From: Xenophilus azovorans DSM 13620
Lineage (GTDB): Bacteria > Pseudomonadota > Gammaproteobacteria > Burkholderiales > Burkholderiaceae_C
Direction of reading: 5' to 3'
Length of the DNA stretch: 64,000 bases
NCBI RefSeq assembly: GCF_000745855.1
Contig: NZ_JQKD01000015.1
Coordinates: 1-64,000, forward strand
The position numbers and the translations under genes are program-made. Every line of letters begins with the position of its first letter. Position 1 is the stretch's first letter. The notes under the pieces were generated by a model. It worked only from the letters and a program-made list of their open reading frames with translations, was not told where the DNA came from and did no database searches. Shown here one piece after another: positions 1 to 7,580 of the stretch.

Positions 1-374
1 CGGTTCACGCCTTCGAGTTCGAGGGAAAGCTCCTTCAGGCGGACTTCCAGCGCATCACGAACCGGAGCCAGGACAGCGGCATGCCGACGGTTCGCGGCGA
101 CCATCGCATCGTGTGCGGCCTCAGCATGAGCGCCCTGCGCCTCGGCGGCGGTCGCGAGACCGGCCAGCGTGGCGAGCACCTGCTCGGTGGTCGGGCGGGT
201 GATGCCGTCGGCCGCAAGCGCATCCAGCGCCTCGAAGATGAGAGAGCGAGACGTTTCCTTCGCGAGCGCGCGGCGACGCGCGGCCAGCACTTCGACAGCG
301 GCGACCGTCGCGGCCTTGTTTGCATCGAGGTTCGCAATGGCGGCGTCGGCTGCGGGAGTAGATTGATAGATCAT
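1..374 (-). CDS. Hypothetical helical protein, C-terminus beyond window
   Basis: Reading the minus strand from ATG at 374 gives an uninterrupted frame to the window edge (124 codons seen, no stop), so the gene is partial. The start follows a good ribosome binding site (GAGGA about 6 nt upstream). The visible protein begins MIYQSTPAADAAIANLDANK and is rich in Ala, Arg, Glu and Leu, with no membrane segment or signal peptide; it looks like a long alpha-helical, possibly coiled-coil protein. It follows the small HTH gene at 399-650 by about 24 bp, probably in one transcript with the island genes. I do not recognise the family. Confidence 0.6.
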   Translation of the reverse strand, partial: MIYQSTPAADAAIANLDANKAATVAAVEVLAARRRALAKETSRSLIFEALDALAADGITRPTTEQVLATLAGLATAAEAQGAHAEAAHDAMVAANRRHAAVLAPVRDALEVRLKELSLELEGVN

Positions 375-398
375 CTGGTTCCTCTGTGAGTGGTGTGG

Positions 399-650
399 TC
401 AGGCCGTCTCGATGACGGGGCTGGGCTGTTCGTGGTCCGCCGCCTGCGCGCAGGCGGCGAGGAAGGCGTCCACGTCCTCGCGGCGGTAGCGGATCGCTCG
501 GCCGATCTGGAGGTGGCGCGGGCGGGGGCGCACGTCATCGCGGCGCCACATGGCGAGCGTGTCGGGGTGAACCCCGAGTTCATCCGCGAGGGCGGCTTCG
601 GACAGCAGTCGCTGGGAGCTTGCCGTCGGAGTGGTGATCTTCTGGGTCAT
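399..650 (-). CDS. Small helix-turn-helix DNA-binding protein (excisionase-like)
   Basis: An 83-residue protein starting MTQKITTPTASS. Residues about 14-66 form a MerR/excisionase-type winged HTH: a helix with LADELGVHPDTLAMWRR, a turn with a basic stretch (RPRPRHLQIGRAIRY), then RREDVDAFLAAC, which matches the usual ending of HTH_17-type domains (YRREDVDAFL). Such proteins act in mobile elements as recombination directionality factors or AlpA-like regulators. The ATG at 650 has no strong ribosome binding site. The gene lies about 43 bp downstream of the multi-HTH gene. The exact role (excisionase or transcription regulator) is inferred only from the domain and the island context. Confidence 0.65.
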   Translation of the reverse strand: MTQKITTPTASSQRLLSEAALADELGVHPDTLAMWRRDDVRPRPRHLQIGRAIRYRREDVDAFLAACAQAADHEQPSPVIETA

Positions 651-693
651 GGCGGTGACTGAGAGTGGATGAATGAACCTGATCTTCCCGGCC

Positions 694-2409
694 TCAGGCT
701 GATTGAGCCTGCCCGTTTTTTCCACCAAGATCGAGTTGCGCCGCACTCGCGCCCACCACGTCCGCCTGCTCGATCTGCGCGAACATCCTCTCGTTGGCGG
801 CCTCGTGCATGAGCACGGCCTTCTTCGTGCGAAACAGGACTGTGGCGAATTCGCCCGCCACACGCTCAAGGGTCGCACCTCCCTTGACCTCATCGAACGA
901 ATCGCGGTCCAGGCGTTCCATCGCGTCGAGGACGGCCTGCCCGCGCAGCACCAGCTCGCGCACCGTCGCGCAGCTCGGGCCGCCGAGCAACTTGTCGTGG
1001 CGCACCAGCGCACCCGCTGCCTCGCGCGCGAGCTTGCGCATGAACTCGCCGAGGGCGCTGGTGATGCGCTCCTCCTGCGAGGCCTTCTCGAACTCGTCAT
1101 TCAGGCCGAGCAGCCAGTCGGCAGTCACGCCGTAGGCCCGGGATGCCGCCACGATGTGCTGGATGTTGACCGGACGCGCGCCAGTTTCAAGAAGACTCAG
1201 TTGCGTGGACGAGGTGAACCCCATCCGGAAGGCGCCCGCCGTCTGGTCGAAGCCCATCCGCTTCCGCGCGGCGGACAGACGATGAGAGCGCACGGCGCGA
1301 TCATGTTGCTTCTGGCGCTCTCGCATGTGCTCGGTCACGGGGGCGCTCGGCGCGTATGCCGCCCCATCGGCCGCCGGCTCCTTCCAGCGGCTCAAGGCCT
1401 CCTCCAGCGCCTCAGGTTCGCAGTCAAGGACCGACTCGGCGTCCGGCGCGCCCAGCGCGGTGTCCAGGCTGACGCCCAACAGGGCGGCCGCCTCCTCGAC
1501 CTGATCCGCACGCATGACGCGGGTACCGCGTTCCAGAGCATCGAGCGCCTTCCAGTGAATGCCAAGCATCTTGGCAAATTCTTCGAGAGACAGGCCCTTC
1601 TGAACACGCCCCCACCACAGCCAGGACCGCGCCTTGAGTTCATGGTTCTCGCCCACCGTCGGCAGCTCGGCAGGCGGATGGCCCCCGCTGGCGACGCTTG
1701 GGGCCTCTGCTTCTGCATCATCGTCCGCGTCCACGTCGGTGCCTTCGCCGACCTTGGGCGTTCGGCTGTTAGCGATGGCGGCCAGCGCGGCAATGGCCTT
1801 GGAGATGCGCTCGAACTCGCCGGGGGGCAGAGGGCGGGCGCTCGCCTCGTGCGCCGCCAGCGCGCCCGAGGGAATGCCAGTACGACGAGCGACACGAATG
1901 CGAGAAACGCCGGTGGCCTCGCGCATCGCGCGCAGCCGCTGGCCCTCGGGAAGGGCTGCATCGTCGGCGTCGTCGGTCTCCTGCTCCTGCTCCTGCTGCG
2001 GCTGCGGCTGCGGCTGGGCGTCTTCCTGGCGCTGCAGGCCGGCTCCGAGCGATGCCGGTGCAGCGTGGGCCTCGTCATGGTCGGGACAGTGGGGCTCTCC
2101 GGCCTGAGCAGCCGCGCGGTCCGCAATCTCTTGCACGGCGACGCACGCGCGGTGGTAGTCGTCAGCGCTGATATCGCCGCGACCGGTCTCGAACATGTAC
2201 AGGTCGGCGGCCTTGATGCCAGCGTGCTGGGCAATTTCGTCGAGTTGGATGCGCGCGGCCGCCCGATTGGCGCGCAGAGCTGCAGCTTCGGGTGATGGGA
2301 CGGGGGTCTTGCGGCTGAGAGTGGTGGACATGCTCATGGTCAGTAGGTGATGAACGGCAGCCGCGATGCGCGAGCGGCGCTGGGGCGGCAGGGTGGCGGT
2401 CAGCGCCAT
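694..2409 (-). CDS. Protein with four Cro/C1-type HTH domains
   Basis: With the start used here the product is about 571 residues. Four separate XRE-like HTH units can be read: about residues 45-100 (IQLDEIAQHAGIKAADLYMF), 155-212 (GVSRIRVARRTGIPSGAL), 258-320 (LSLEEFAKMLGIHWKALDAL) and 372-445, the last ending in the phage-repressor-like motif GVTADWLLGLNDE. A Gln/Pro/Glu low-complexity linker (about 130-147) and an acidic linker (about 222-240) separate the first three. The C-terminal 125 residues are helical and unrecognised. The start is uncertain: ATG at 2409 overlaps the upstream stop as TGATG, suggesting coupling, but ATG at 2337 or 2331 would still keep all four HTH units; none has a clear ribosome binding site. 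It is probably a DNA-binding regulator of the element. Confidence 0.6.
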   Translation of the reverse strand: MALTATLPPQRRSRIAAAVHHLLTMSMSTTLSRKTPVPSPEAAALRANRAAARIQLDEIAQHAGIKAADLYMFETGRGDISADDYHRACVAVQEIADRAAAQAGEPHCPDHDEAHAAPASLGAGLQRQEDAQPQPQPQQEQEQETDDADDAALPEGQRLRAMREATGVSRIRVARRTGIPSGALAAHEASARPLPPGEFERISKAIAALAAIANSRTPKVGEGTDVDADDDAEAEAPSVASGGHPPAELPTVGENHELKARSWLWWGRVQKGLSLEEFAKMLGIHWKALDALERGTRVMRADQVEEAAALLGVSLDTALGAPDAESVLDCEPEALEEALSRWKEPAADGAAYAPSAPVTEHMRERQKQHDRAVRSHRLSAARKRMGFDQTAGAFRMGFTSSTQLSLLETGARPVNIQHIVAASRAYGVTADWLLGLNDEFEKASQEERITSALGEFMRKLAREAAGALVRHDKLLGGPSCATVRELVLRGQAVLDAMERLDRDSFDEVKGGATLERVAGEFATVLFRTKKAVLMHEAANERMFAQIEQADVVGASAAQLDLGGKNGQAQSA

Positions 2410-3023
2410 CAGGCAGCAGGCGGGGCTTCGGTGGTCGCGGTAGAGGCGCCACCCTCGTCCGGTTCGCCGAACAGCGCGGCGAAGTAGCCGCCCGTGGACA
2501 CGAGATCGCTCGGATGCCGCCACGGCTCGTCGAGCCATTCGTGAAGCGCCTCGGCCTCGTCGGCCAGGTCTTGCGCTGCCTCACGCTCGGCGCCGCAAAG
2601 CGCGCGCTGGATTTCCCCCAGGCGCAGGTCCACGATGCCGATAAGGGCCTGGCGCTCTCGCTGGAACTTCGCCGCGAGCCGGGCCTCCAGGCGCGTCGCG
2701 TGGCCGACGTTCTCGGCCAGGATGCCGACCTCGCCATGCATGTCCTCGATGACCTGCAGCACGAGGGCAGGATCAGGGTGGTGGCCGTCGGCTTGAACGC
2801 GTTGCACAGCGGCGGCGATGGCGCGGCTGATGCCGTGCTGCGCATACAGGTCGGCCACCCGGCTCACCAGAGCGGCGGCGGCGTCCTGAACGGCGGCGTT
2901 CTGGCGCACTTCGATGAACACGCTCGCGCAGTCGGCGTCCTTGGAGTCGCGCGCCAGCGGATTGAGGTAGCTGGCGCCGTTCAGGCCGGCGGCGGTCGTG
3001 GTGTTGTCGATCAGGACGATCAT
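2409..3023 (-). CDS. Hypothetical protein of the integrative element
   Basis: A 204-residue protein starting MIVLIDNTTTAAGLNGASYL. The ATG at 3023 is preceded by GAAGGAG with suitable spacing and is preferred over a TTG codon one position upstream. No transmembrane segment or signal is seen. Residues about 45-160 look helical and charged (AVQRVQADGHHPD, ARLEARLAAKFQRER), and the C-terminus is acidic and Ala/Thr-rich. I do not recognise the family. The stop overlaps the possible ATG of the multi-HTH gene (TGATG), so the two are likely translated from one message. Confidence 0.55.
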   Translation of the reverse strand: MIVLIDNTTTAAGLNGASYLNPLARDSKDADCASVFIEVRQNAAVQDAAAALVSRVADLYAQHGISRAIAAAVQRVQADGHHPDPALVLQVIEDMHGEVGILAENVGHATRLEARLAAKFQRERQALIGIVDLRLGEIQRALCGAEREAAQDLADEAEALHEWLDEPWRHPSDLVSTGGYFAALFGEPDEGGASTATTEAPPAA

Positions 3024-3049
3024 CAAGTTCTCCTTCGGGGGTCGCGATT

Positions 3050-3409
3050 TCAGGACGCCAGTGCGGCGGCGGTGGTGGAGGAAGGCGCCAGCAGCGCCTC
3101 GATCTCGGTGAGGTGGTCGGCGAAGCGGATGCGGCCATCAGCGCAGTCCAGGCGGAAGCGGACGCGGCCGTCGATGGCGGTCTCAACTTCCAGGCGGGCG
3201 CCATGCAGCGCGGCCCGGGCGCGCGCCGTCGTGAGGCGTTTGCCGTCCTCCGGGTCGATGCCGACGCGGCGGGCGAAGCTGTACACGTCGGCCGGCTCGC
3301 GGCAGAAGTGCGCTCGGTCCCAGCGGCTGATAAACCAGCCACCAGCCGGCGAGGCGGCGACGTTGAAGCCGCGCGCCTGCAGCGCGGTCTTGATCTGCGG
3401 CTCCAGCAT
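3050..3409 (-). CDS. Small hypothetical protein
   Basis: A 119-residue protein starting MLEPQIKTALQARGFNVAA. It contains WFISRWDRAHFC and alternating short charged strands (RLEVETAIDGRVRFRL, GRIRFADHLTEIEALL), suggesting a compact alpha/beta fold. Its ATG overlaps the stop of the preceding gene as TGATG, which supports both being real and coupled. The family is not recognised. A WxxxxW-type strand also appears in its upstream neighbour (FLVGHRGWYRHLGSLDDVFEFL), so the two may be distantly related small island proteins; this is only an impression. Confidence 0.5.
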   Translation of the reverse strand: MLEPQIKTALQARGFNVAASPAGGWFISRWDRAHFCREPADVYSFARRVGIDPEDGKRLTTARARAALHGARLEVETAIDGRVRFRLDCADGRIRFADHLTEIEALLAPSSTTAAALAS

Positions 3410-3825
3410 CAGCGACCCCGGCGCGGCAGAGGGACGTTCTTGATGGGCGCTTCGGTCTTCATCGACCAGCAGCCCCGGAGAAACTCGAACACGTCGTCCA
3501 GCGAGCCGAGGTGGCGATACCAGCCGCGATGGCCGACGAGGAAGCGAAGGCTTCCTGCTGGGGTCGCCTCCCAGTCCAGGGTGAGGCCCTGCAGCGCAAG
3601 GTGCGAGCGGGCCTGCGCGATGCGGTGAACGTCCGGGCGGGAAAAGTGGAGATCGGGTGCGGCGCAGGGGTCAGCCACACTGGCGAGGCCCGGTTGGTCG
3701 CCGGGCGTTTTGCTCTGGTTCCGCGCGGCAGCAATGCCGCTTCGCCCCGTCAGCGCCCCGTGCGCTGCGGGGCCTTCTTCTTCGGCGCGGCCGATGGCGC
3801 CGACAAGGAGGTGCTGCGGGGTCAC
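3409..3825 (-). CDS. Small hypothetical protein
   Basis: A 138-residue protein starting MTPQHLLVGAIGRAEEEG. The N-terminal half is low in predicted structure. The C-terminal half (about 70-125) holds SHLALQGLTLDWEATPAGSL and GHRGWYRHLGSLDDVFEFLR, which looks like a small folded domain with a final helix. It overlaps the upstream HTH gene by 4 bp (ATGA) and the downstream gene by 3 bp, consistent with a polycistronic island transcript. No known motif is recognised. Confidence 0.5.
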   Translation of the reverse strand: MTPQHLLVGAIGRAEEEGPAAHGALTGRSGIAAARNQSKTPGDQPGLASVADPCAAPDLHFSRPDVHRIAQARSHLALQGLTLDWEATPAGSLRFLVGHRGWYRHLGSLDDVFEFLRGCWSMKTEAPIKNVPLPRRGR

Positions 3826-4175
3826 TGGGCCGCCCCCTGCGCACCAGCACGCCTCGCGACGCGAGCGGACTTTGCTGCCGCGCTGGCCCTGGAGACGGTA
3901 GCATCAACAGCCGCAGCCCCTTCGTCGCTGTCTCGCCTGGCGAAGTCCGCCCAGAACTGTCGCACGTCGGTGAGGCGCCAGCGCGTGCAACGCGTGGCCC
4001 GCACTGCGGGCTTCGGTGCGCGGCCGGCAGCCACCTCAGCATGCCACCAGCTTTCGGACATACATCCCGTTGCCGCGCAAATCTTGGCATCGACCAGCGC
4101 AACTTCTTCAAGCGAAGAGAAAGCCGGGTCGGGGGAATATGTGGCTAGGTGGCCTGATGTGGACTGAAGTTTCAT
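3822..4175 (-). CDS. AlpA/MerR-like HTH DNA-binding protein
   Basis: A 117-residue protein starting MKLQSTSGHLATYSPDP. Residues about 24-80 read LVDAKICAATGCMSESWWHA, then KPAVRATRCTRWRLTDVRQF, the usual layout of AlpA-type prophage regulators (helix, SxSTxxR-like turn, a basic strand, then a W/R-x-x-D-V helix). Two Cys residues are present but no clear metal site. The basic Ala-rich tail (SARVARRAGAQGAAQ) could contact DNA. The gene lies 30 bp downstream of the gene at 4206-4964 and overlaps its downstream neighbour by 4 bp. It is likely a regulator of excision or of island genes. Confidence 0.6.
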   Translation of the reverse strand: MKLQSTSGHLATYSPDPAFSSLEEVALVDAKICAATGCMSESWWHAEVAAGRAPKPAVRATRCTRWRLTDVRQFWADFARRDSDEGAAAVDATVSRASAAAKSARVARRAGAQGAAQ

Positions 4176-4205
4176 GGCGGCTATCGTCGGCCGCCACCCC
4201 CTATC

Positions 4206-4964
4206 TCAACGATCCGTTTGCTTGGCAAACGGATACTTTTTCTTCCACACAAAGAAGCGCTGTTGGATTTCTGCTGGCGACAACTTCTCGCCCTCCGCCC
4301 GCACGCCGAGCCGAATCATGTCCCGCTCGATGAAGTCGCGAAACGTCTTCTCCATCCGGCCCTGTAGGCTTCGATCATCGTCATTCGGCGAGGAGCGCTT
4401 GATGGTGGACCCGTAATGATCCAGCGCCTCGATCAAACCTCCGTGATCACGACGGAGGGCCGTGCAGATGCCCTTGACGGCGCTGCTGATAGTTTCTTTT
4501 CGCTCCCTCATTGAAGCCATTTCAAGAACACGTAGGCGAATTTGCTCGTTACCCTTTGCCTGTGCTTCCTTTCCCTTGCGGGCGGTCGCCCTCCTGCGAT
4601 GCGCTTCTTCTGCCGAGTGGACAAGGTGAGCGAGGGCCACGGCAGCCTGATCTTTGCCCCGCGAGACGTGCTTCCATGCATGGTGCTCGGGTGAGCGTGC
4701 CGCGAGCGCGCAGGATGCGCAGGTATCCAATATCGCCAACATGAGTGGCCGCCACCCGTCGAAGCGAACATCCCTTTCGATAAGCTCCTTCTCGGCGTCG
4801 TGCTGCGCCTTGATGTCGCCGGAATCCCGGAGCGTCCGGAACAAGCTGAGCGGAAAGTCGTCGGGCGCTCGGGGCAGCATGCCCTTGATGGGAGCCACCA
4901 GTTTTCCAACCGTCGTCTCGGCCTCAGCCGCCGCCCCTGTCAGTGGTTGCGTCGGGTGCATCAT
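4206..4964 (-). CDS. Hypothetical protein translationally coupled to the integrase
   Basis: A 252-residue protein starting MMHPTQPLTGAAAEAETTVG. The ATG overlaps the integrase stop by 4 bp (ATGA), so it is probably co-translated with the integrase. It is soluble, mostly helical and strongly charged, with a Lys/Arg-rich stretch at about 122-145 (EAHRRRATARKGKEAQAKGN) and a C-terminal segment ending FFVWKKKYPFAKQTDR. There are two or three Cys but no recognisable metal site. I do not recognise the family. Close coupling to an integrase is often seen for recombination accessory factors, but nothing in the sequence proves such a role. Confidence 0.55.
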   Translation of the reverse strand: MMHPTQPLTGAAAEAETTVGKLVAPIKGMLPRAPDDFPLSLFRTLRDSGDIKAQHDAEKELIERDVRFDGWRPLMLAILDTCASCALAARSPEHHAWKHVSRGKDQAAVALAHLVHSAEEAHRRRATARKGKEAQAKGNEQIRLRVLEMASMRERKETISSAVKGICTALRRDHGGLIEALDHYGSTIKRSSPNDDDRSLQGRMEKTFRDFIERDMIRLGVRAEGEKLSPAEIQQRFFVWKKKYPFAKQTDR

Positions 4965-6319
4965 CCAACCACAGGTGATGCTGCAGCTTCCATCTGCTCC
5001 ACTTCCTTGCGAGCATCTGCCACCCCACTGGATGCGGCCTTGATGTCACCGGCCGCCAGTCTGTCGAGGTAGTCGGCCCACTTGATCATCAATTCGCGCC
5101 GCTGTTTCATGTACGTGGTGCGGTTGTAGGCGCGGCCAAGTGCGTCAGCCACTCCATGCGCAAGCTGCGCCTCGATGACCTCGGGTGCGATGTCCAGCCG
5201 CTCGGCAGCCATGGTGCGCGCCATCGCCCGGAATCCATGCGCCGTCATTTCATCGTTTCCGTAGCCCATGCGGCGCAGCGCGCTGCGCACGGTGTTATCG
5301 CTCATCGGTCGCCCTTGAGTCTGAAGGCTGGGGAACACATATCGTCCGCCGCCGGTGAGAGGCAGTAAATCGTCACGGAAGACCGCCAGGGCTTGCGGCG
5401 CCAGCGGCACCAAATGTGGATCGCCATTCGCCTTCTCATCCTTGCGCCGCTTCATCAGGCCCGACGGCAGCGTGATGAGCTTCTCATCCAAGTCCACCCA
5501 CGACCATTCCAGTTGCCGTAGCTCGCCGGGCCGCAGGAACAGGAGTGCCGACAGCGCCAAGGCGGCGCGGGTCACTGGGTGGCCAACGTACTCGCGCATG
5601 GAGCGCAGCAACTCAGCCACTCGCCGGGGCTCCACCACGGCCGCGAAATGCCGCGCCGGCACCGGCGGCAGCGCATCGCGCAGGTCGGCCGCAGGATTGC
5701 GGGTGCACGCGCCAGACGCTATTCCGTATCGGAACACCTGCGAACATGAGTCCTTGATCCGGTGCGTCGTCTCGATGGCACCACGGGCCAGAACACGGCG
5801 CAGCGTCTCCAGCAACTCGGGCGCCTCAATGTCGCCGATTGGACGCCGACCCAGCCAGGGGAACACATCATTCTCCAAACGGACCAGCGTTCGATCAGCG
5901 TGGCCCTCGCTCACCTTGGCAACGTGCACGTCCGACCACCACTCCCGAGCAACTTGCTCGAAGGTTCCAAGCCCCGGCAAACCAGCGTCCACGAGCGCCT
6001 GCGCCTCAGCCTCCTTAGCGCGCTTTTCCTTGTCCGCCTTGCGCTGCTCACTTGGGTTGATGTTCGCGTTTACTAACTTTTTTGCGTCATCCCGCCGTGC
6101 GCGAGCCTCTGCCAAGGTGACATCTGGATAGGTGCCCAGGCTCAGCATGCTCTCGCTCGAATTCAGCCAGTAGCGAAAACGCCACCAGCCGCTCCCCGTC
6201 GGGCGCGCGTACAACGCGAGCCCTCCACCGTCGCTCAGTTTGCGTGATTTCCCCGAGTCAACTGCCGCCCTGATGGCGGCGCGGATTGCTTTGTCAGTGA
6301 GGATGTTTGTTGCGGCCAT
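4961..6319 (-). CDS. P4-type tyrosine integrase
   Basis: A 452-residue site-specific recombinase starting MAATNILTDKAIRAA. The N-terminal arm-binding domain (DUF4102 type, about 1-95) includes LSDGGGLALYARPTGSGWWR and the YPDVTLAEAR motif. A SAM-like core-binding domain follows (about 118-215), then the catalytic domain with Arg263 (FLRPGE), His361-x-x-Arg364 (HGFR), His388 (LAHGV) and a tyrosine at about 398 (AYNR). All catalytic positions are present, so the enzyme may be active. The start at 6319 has GGAG upstream; a longer frame from 6373 would read through a set of repeated CCGGGTA motifs and is less likely. Position beside ssrA supports the tmRNA gene as its attachment site. Confidence 0.9.
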   Translation of the reverse strand: MAATNILTDKAIRAAIRAAVDSGKSRKLSDGGGLALYARPTGSGWWRFRYWLNSSESMLSLGTYPDVTLAEARARRDDAKKLVNANINPSEQRKADKEKRAKEAEAQALVDAGLPGLGTFEQVAREWWSDVHVAKVSEGHADRTLVRLENDVFPWLGRRPIGDIEAPELLETLRRVLARGAIETTHRIKDSCSQVFRYGIASGACTRNPAADLRDALPPVPARHFAAVVEPRRVAELLRSMREYVGHPVTRAALALSALLFLRPGELRQLEWSWVDLDEKLITLPSGLMKRRKDEKANGDPHLVPLAPQALAVFRDDLLPLTGGGRYVFPSLQTQGRPMSDNTVRSALRRMGYGNDEMTAHGFRAMARTMAAERLDIAPEVIEAQLAHGVADALGRAYNRTTYMKQRRELMIKWADYLDRLAAGDIKAASSGVADARKEVEQMEAAASPVVG

Positions 6320-6320
6320 G

Positions 6321-6399
6321 CCGGGTAGCTCCACAATAGGCCGGGTAACTACTGATGAGAGCCACCCAGCCAATCCAGGTTACCCGGAATCTTACCCGG
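6321..6399. promoter_or_regulatory. Four CCGGGTA motifs in front of the integrase gene
   Basis: CCGGGTA occurs at 6321-6327 and 6341-6347 (20 bp apart) and, inverted, TACCCGG at 6381-6387 and 6393-6399 (12 bp apart). The two pairs face each other around the likely integrase promoter. They could be arm-type integrase/excisionase sites or operators for integrase autoregulation. Only the repeats are seen; function is inferred. Confidence 0.4.
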
Positions 6400-6480
6400 T
6401 CAAATTGTGGGTGCAAGCGGCCTTATCTGGCCCCAAGTGGATCAAGACTTTGCGCTAAGTCGTTGATTTAGTTGGTTTCA

Positions 6481-6500
6481 TGGCCTCATGTGGCCTCATG
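6481..6500. repeat. Tandem 10-bp repeat near the ssrA junction
   Basis: TGGCCTCATG is repeated twice without spacing, and the flanks TTTCATG and CATGAAA form an inverted repeat around it (6476-6503). It lies 13 bp beyond the tmRNA 3' end, inside the element. It may be part of the attachment region; no T-run follows, so it is not a classical terminator. Confidence 0.4.
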
Positions 6501-6512
6501 AAATAGGGTGAA

Positions 6513-6898
6513 TGGTGGAGCTGGGGGGATTTGAACCCCCGTCCGCAAGCCTTCGCCGCGCAGTTCTACATGTTTAGCGATCTGTTTTGGATCTCGCCAC
6601 CGATGGCGCGCAGTCGCACGCTCCATCGGCCGCCAGCACCCTTGGATCTCGCGGCGGCCCAAGGTGCCCGGACCGCCGCCAGCCAATGTGATTAACCTTG
6701 CAGCCGGGAGGCGTCAGATTGCTCTAGCGCCCCCTTGCCCAGCCCATCGGCCAACTGTTGCAAGGCTCGCCGGGATTAAGCGGCGAGTGCGAAACGTTCG
6801 TCGTTTGCAGTTAGTTTGTTTGAATCTGTTTAACGAGCACATTCAGCTCGACATGCCCCGCTGCGGCCCCGAACCCACGTCGAAACCAATGCAGCCCC
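6513..6898 (-). ncRNA. ssrA: tmRNA (transfer-messenger RNA)
   Basis: The 5' end GGGGCTG (complement of 6892-6898) pairs with CAGCTCC just before the encoded CCA at 6513-6515. The tRNA-like part contains GGTTCAAATCC (T-arm) near the 3' end and TTTCGACG near the 5' end, as expected. The tag reading frame (minus strand, 6776-6808) encodes ANDERFALAA followed by TAA, the tag typical of Burkholderiales. The RNA rescues stalled ribosomes together with SmpB and tags the unfinished protein for proteolysis. The length of about 386 nt is normal for a one-piece tmRNA. The integrative element abuts its 3' end without visibly damaging it. Confidence 0.95.
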
Positions 6899-6911
6899 GG
6901 AAAAGCGTATT

Positions 6912-7580
6912 TTAGGCCGGTCCGAGCCATTGCAAGAGCGCCAGTGGCGAATCGACGACGGCGTCGGCCTCCCAGAGCGTGGTGTCCGCCTGCGCACCCA
7001 GGTAACCGTACATCGCCGCCACGGTCCGCATGCCGGCGGCCCGGCCGGCGACGATGTCGCGCTCGTCGTCGCCCACGTAGATGCATGCCGAGGGCGGCAC
7101 GCCCAGTTGTCGGGCCGCCTCCAGCAGCGGCGCGGGGTGCGGCTTGGAATGCGGCGTGGTGTCGCCGCTGACGATCGCACCCGCCGTGGCGAACAGTTCG
7201 ATCGCCTGCGTCAGCGGCTCGGTGAAGCGCCTGGCCTTGTTGGTCACCACGCCCCAGGCGAGGCGCCGCTCGCGCAGCGCGGCAATGAGTTCGGGCACGC
7301 CGTCGAAGACCTGCGTGCCGTGCAGCATCCGCGCCTCGTAGTTGCGGAAGAACTCCTCGCGCATGTCCATGAACTCCGGTGATTCCGGCAGGAGGCCGAA
7401 CGCCACCCCGAGCATCCCGCGCGCGCCGGCGCCCGCCATCGGGCGATAGGCCGACAGCGGCAGCGAGGCCAGGCCCCGGTCCAGGCGCATCCGATCGGCG
7501 GCAGCCCCGAGGTCCGGCGCACTGTCGATCAGCGTGCCGTCCAGGTCGAACAGCACGGCACGCAGCGCGGCGGCCGTCAT
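6912..7580 (-). CDS. gph: Phosphoglycolate phosphatase
   Basis: A 222-residue HAD-superfamily hydrolase starting MTAAALRAVLFDLDGTLIDS. It removes phosphate from 2-phosphoglycolate in the cytoplasm. HAD motif I is FDLDGTLID (Asp nucleophile at about 10), motif II is VVTNK (about 111-115), motif III is a lysine in SKPHP (about 146), and motif IV is YVGDDERDI (about 166-174). The helical cap lies between motifs I and II, as in the Gph/PGP group. The ATG overlaps the ubiG stop by 4 bp (ATGA), the usual ubiG-gph arrangement in this group. A different HAD substrate cannot be excluded, but context favours gph. Confidence 0.9.
   Translation of the reverse strand: MTAAALRAVLFDLDGTLIDSAPDLGAAADRMRLDRGLASLPLSAYRPMAGAGARGMLGVAFGLLPESPEFMDMREEFFRNYEARMLHGTQVFDGVPELIAALRERRLAWGVVTNKARRFTEPLTQAIELFATAGAIVSGDTTPHSKPHPAPLLEAARQLGVPPSACIYVGDDERDIVAGRAAGMRTVAAMYGYLGAQADTTLWEADAVVDSPLALLQWLGPA

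Larger units (their letters stand above)
1..6512. mobile_element. Right end of an integrative element inserted at ssrA
   Basis: A P4-type integrase gene begins about 190 bp from the 3' end of the tmRNA gene, a common integration target for tyrosine-recombinase islands. The next genes, all on the minus strand, are small, mostly unrecognised and often overlap by 1 to 4 bases; among them are two excisionase/AlpA-like HTH proteins and a multi-HTH regulator. Conserved housekeeping genes start immediately on the other side of ssrA. The ssrA 3' end, including the encoded CCA, is complete, so one attachment site should lie at about 6513-6550. The second att copy and the far end must lie left of position 1. 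Whether the element is mobile or a remnant cannot be judged from this part. Confidence 0.75.

Noticed and set aside
81-389. A plus-strand frame near the left edge
   Set aside because: The minus-strand frame starting at 374 has a strong ribosome binding site, natural codon use and the same direction as all other island genes.
6320-6373. A longer integrase start at 6373
   Set aside because: It adds 18 residues encoded by the repeated CCGGGTA region; ATG at 6319 has a ribosome binding site and fits the family N-terminus.
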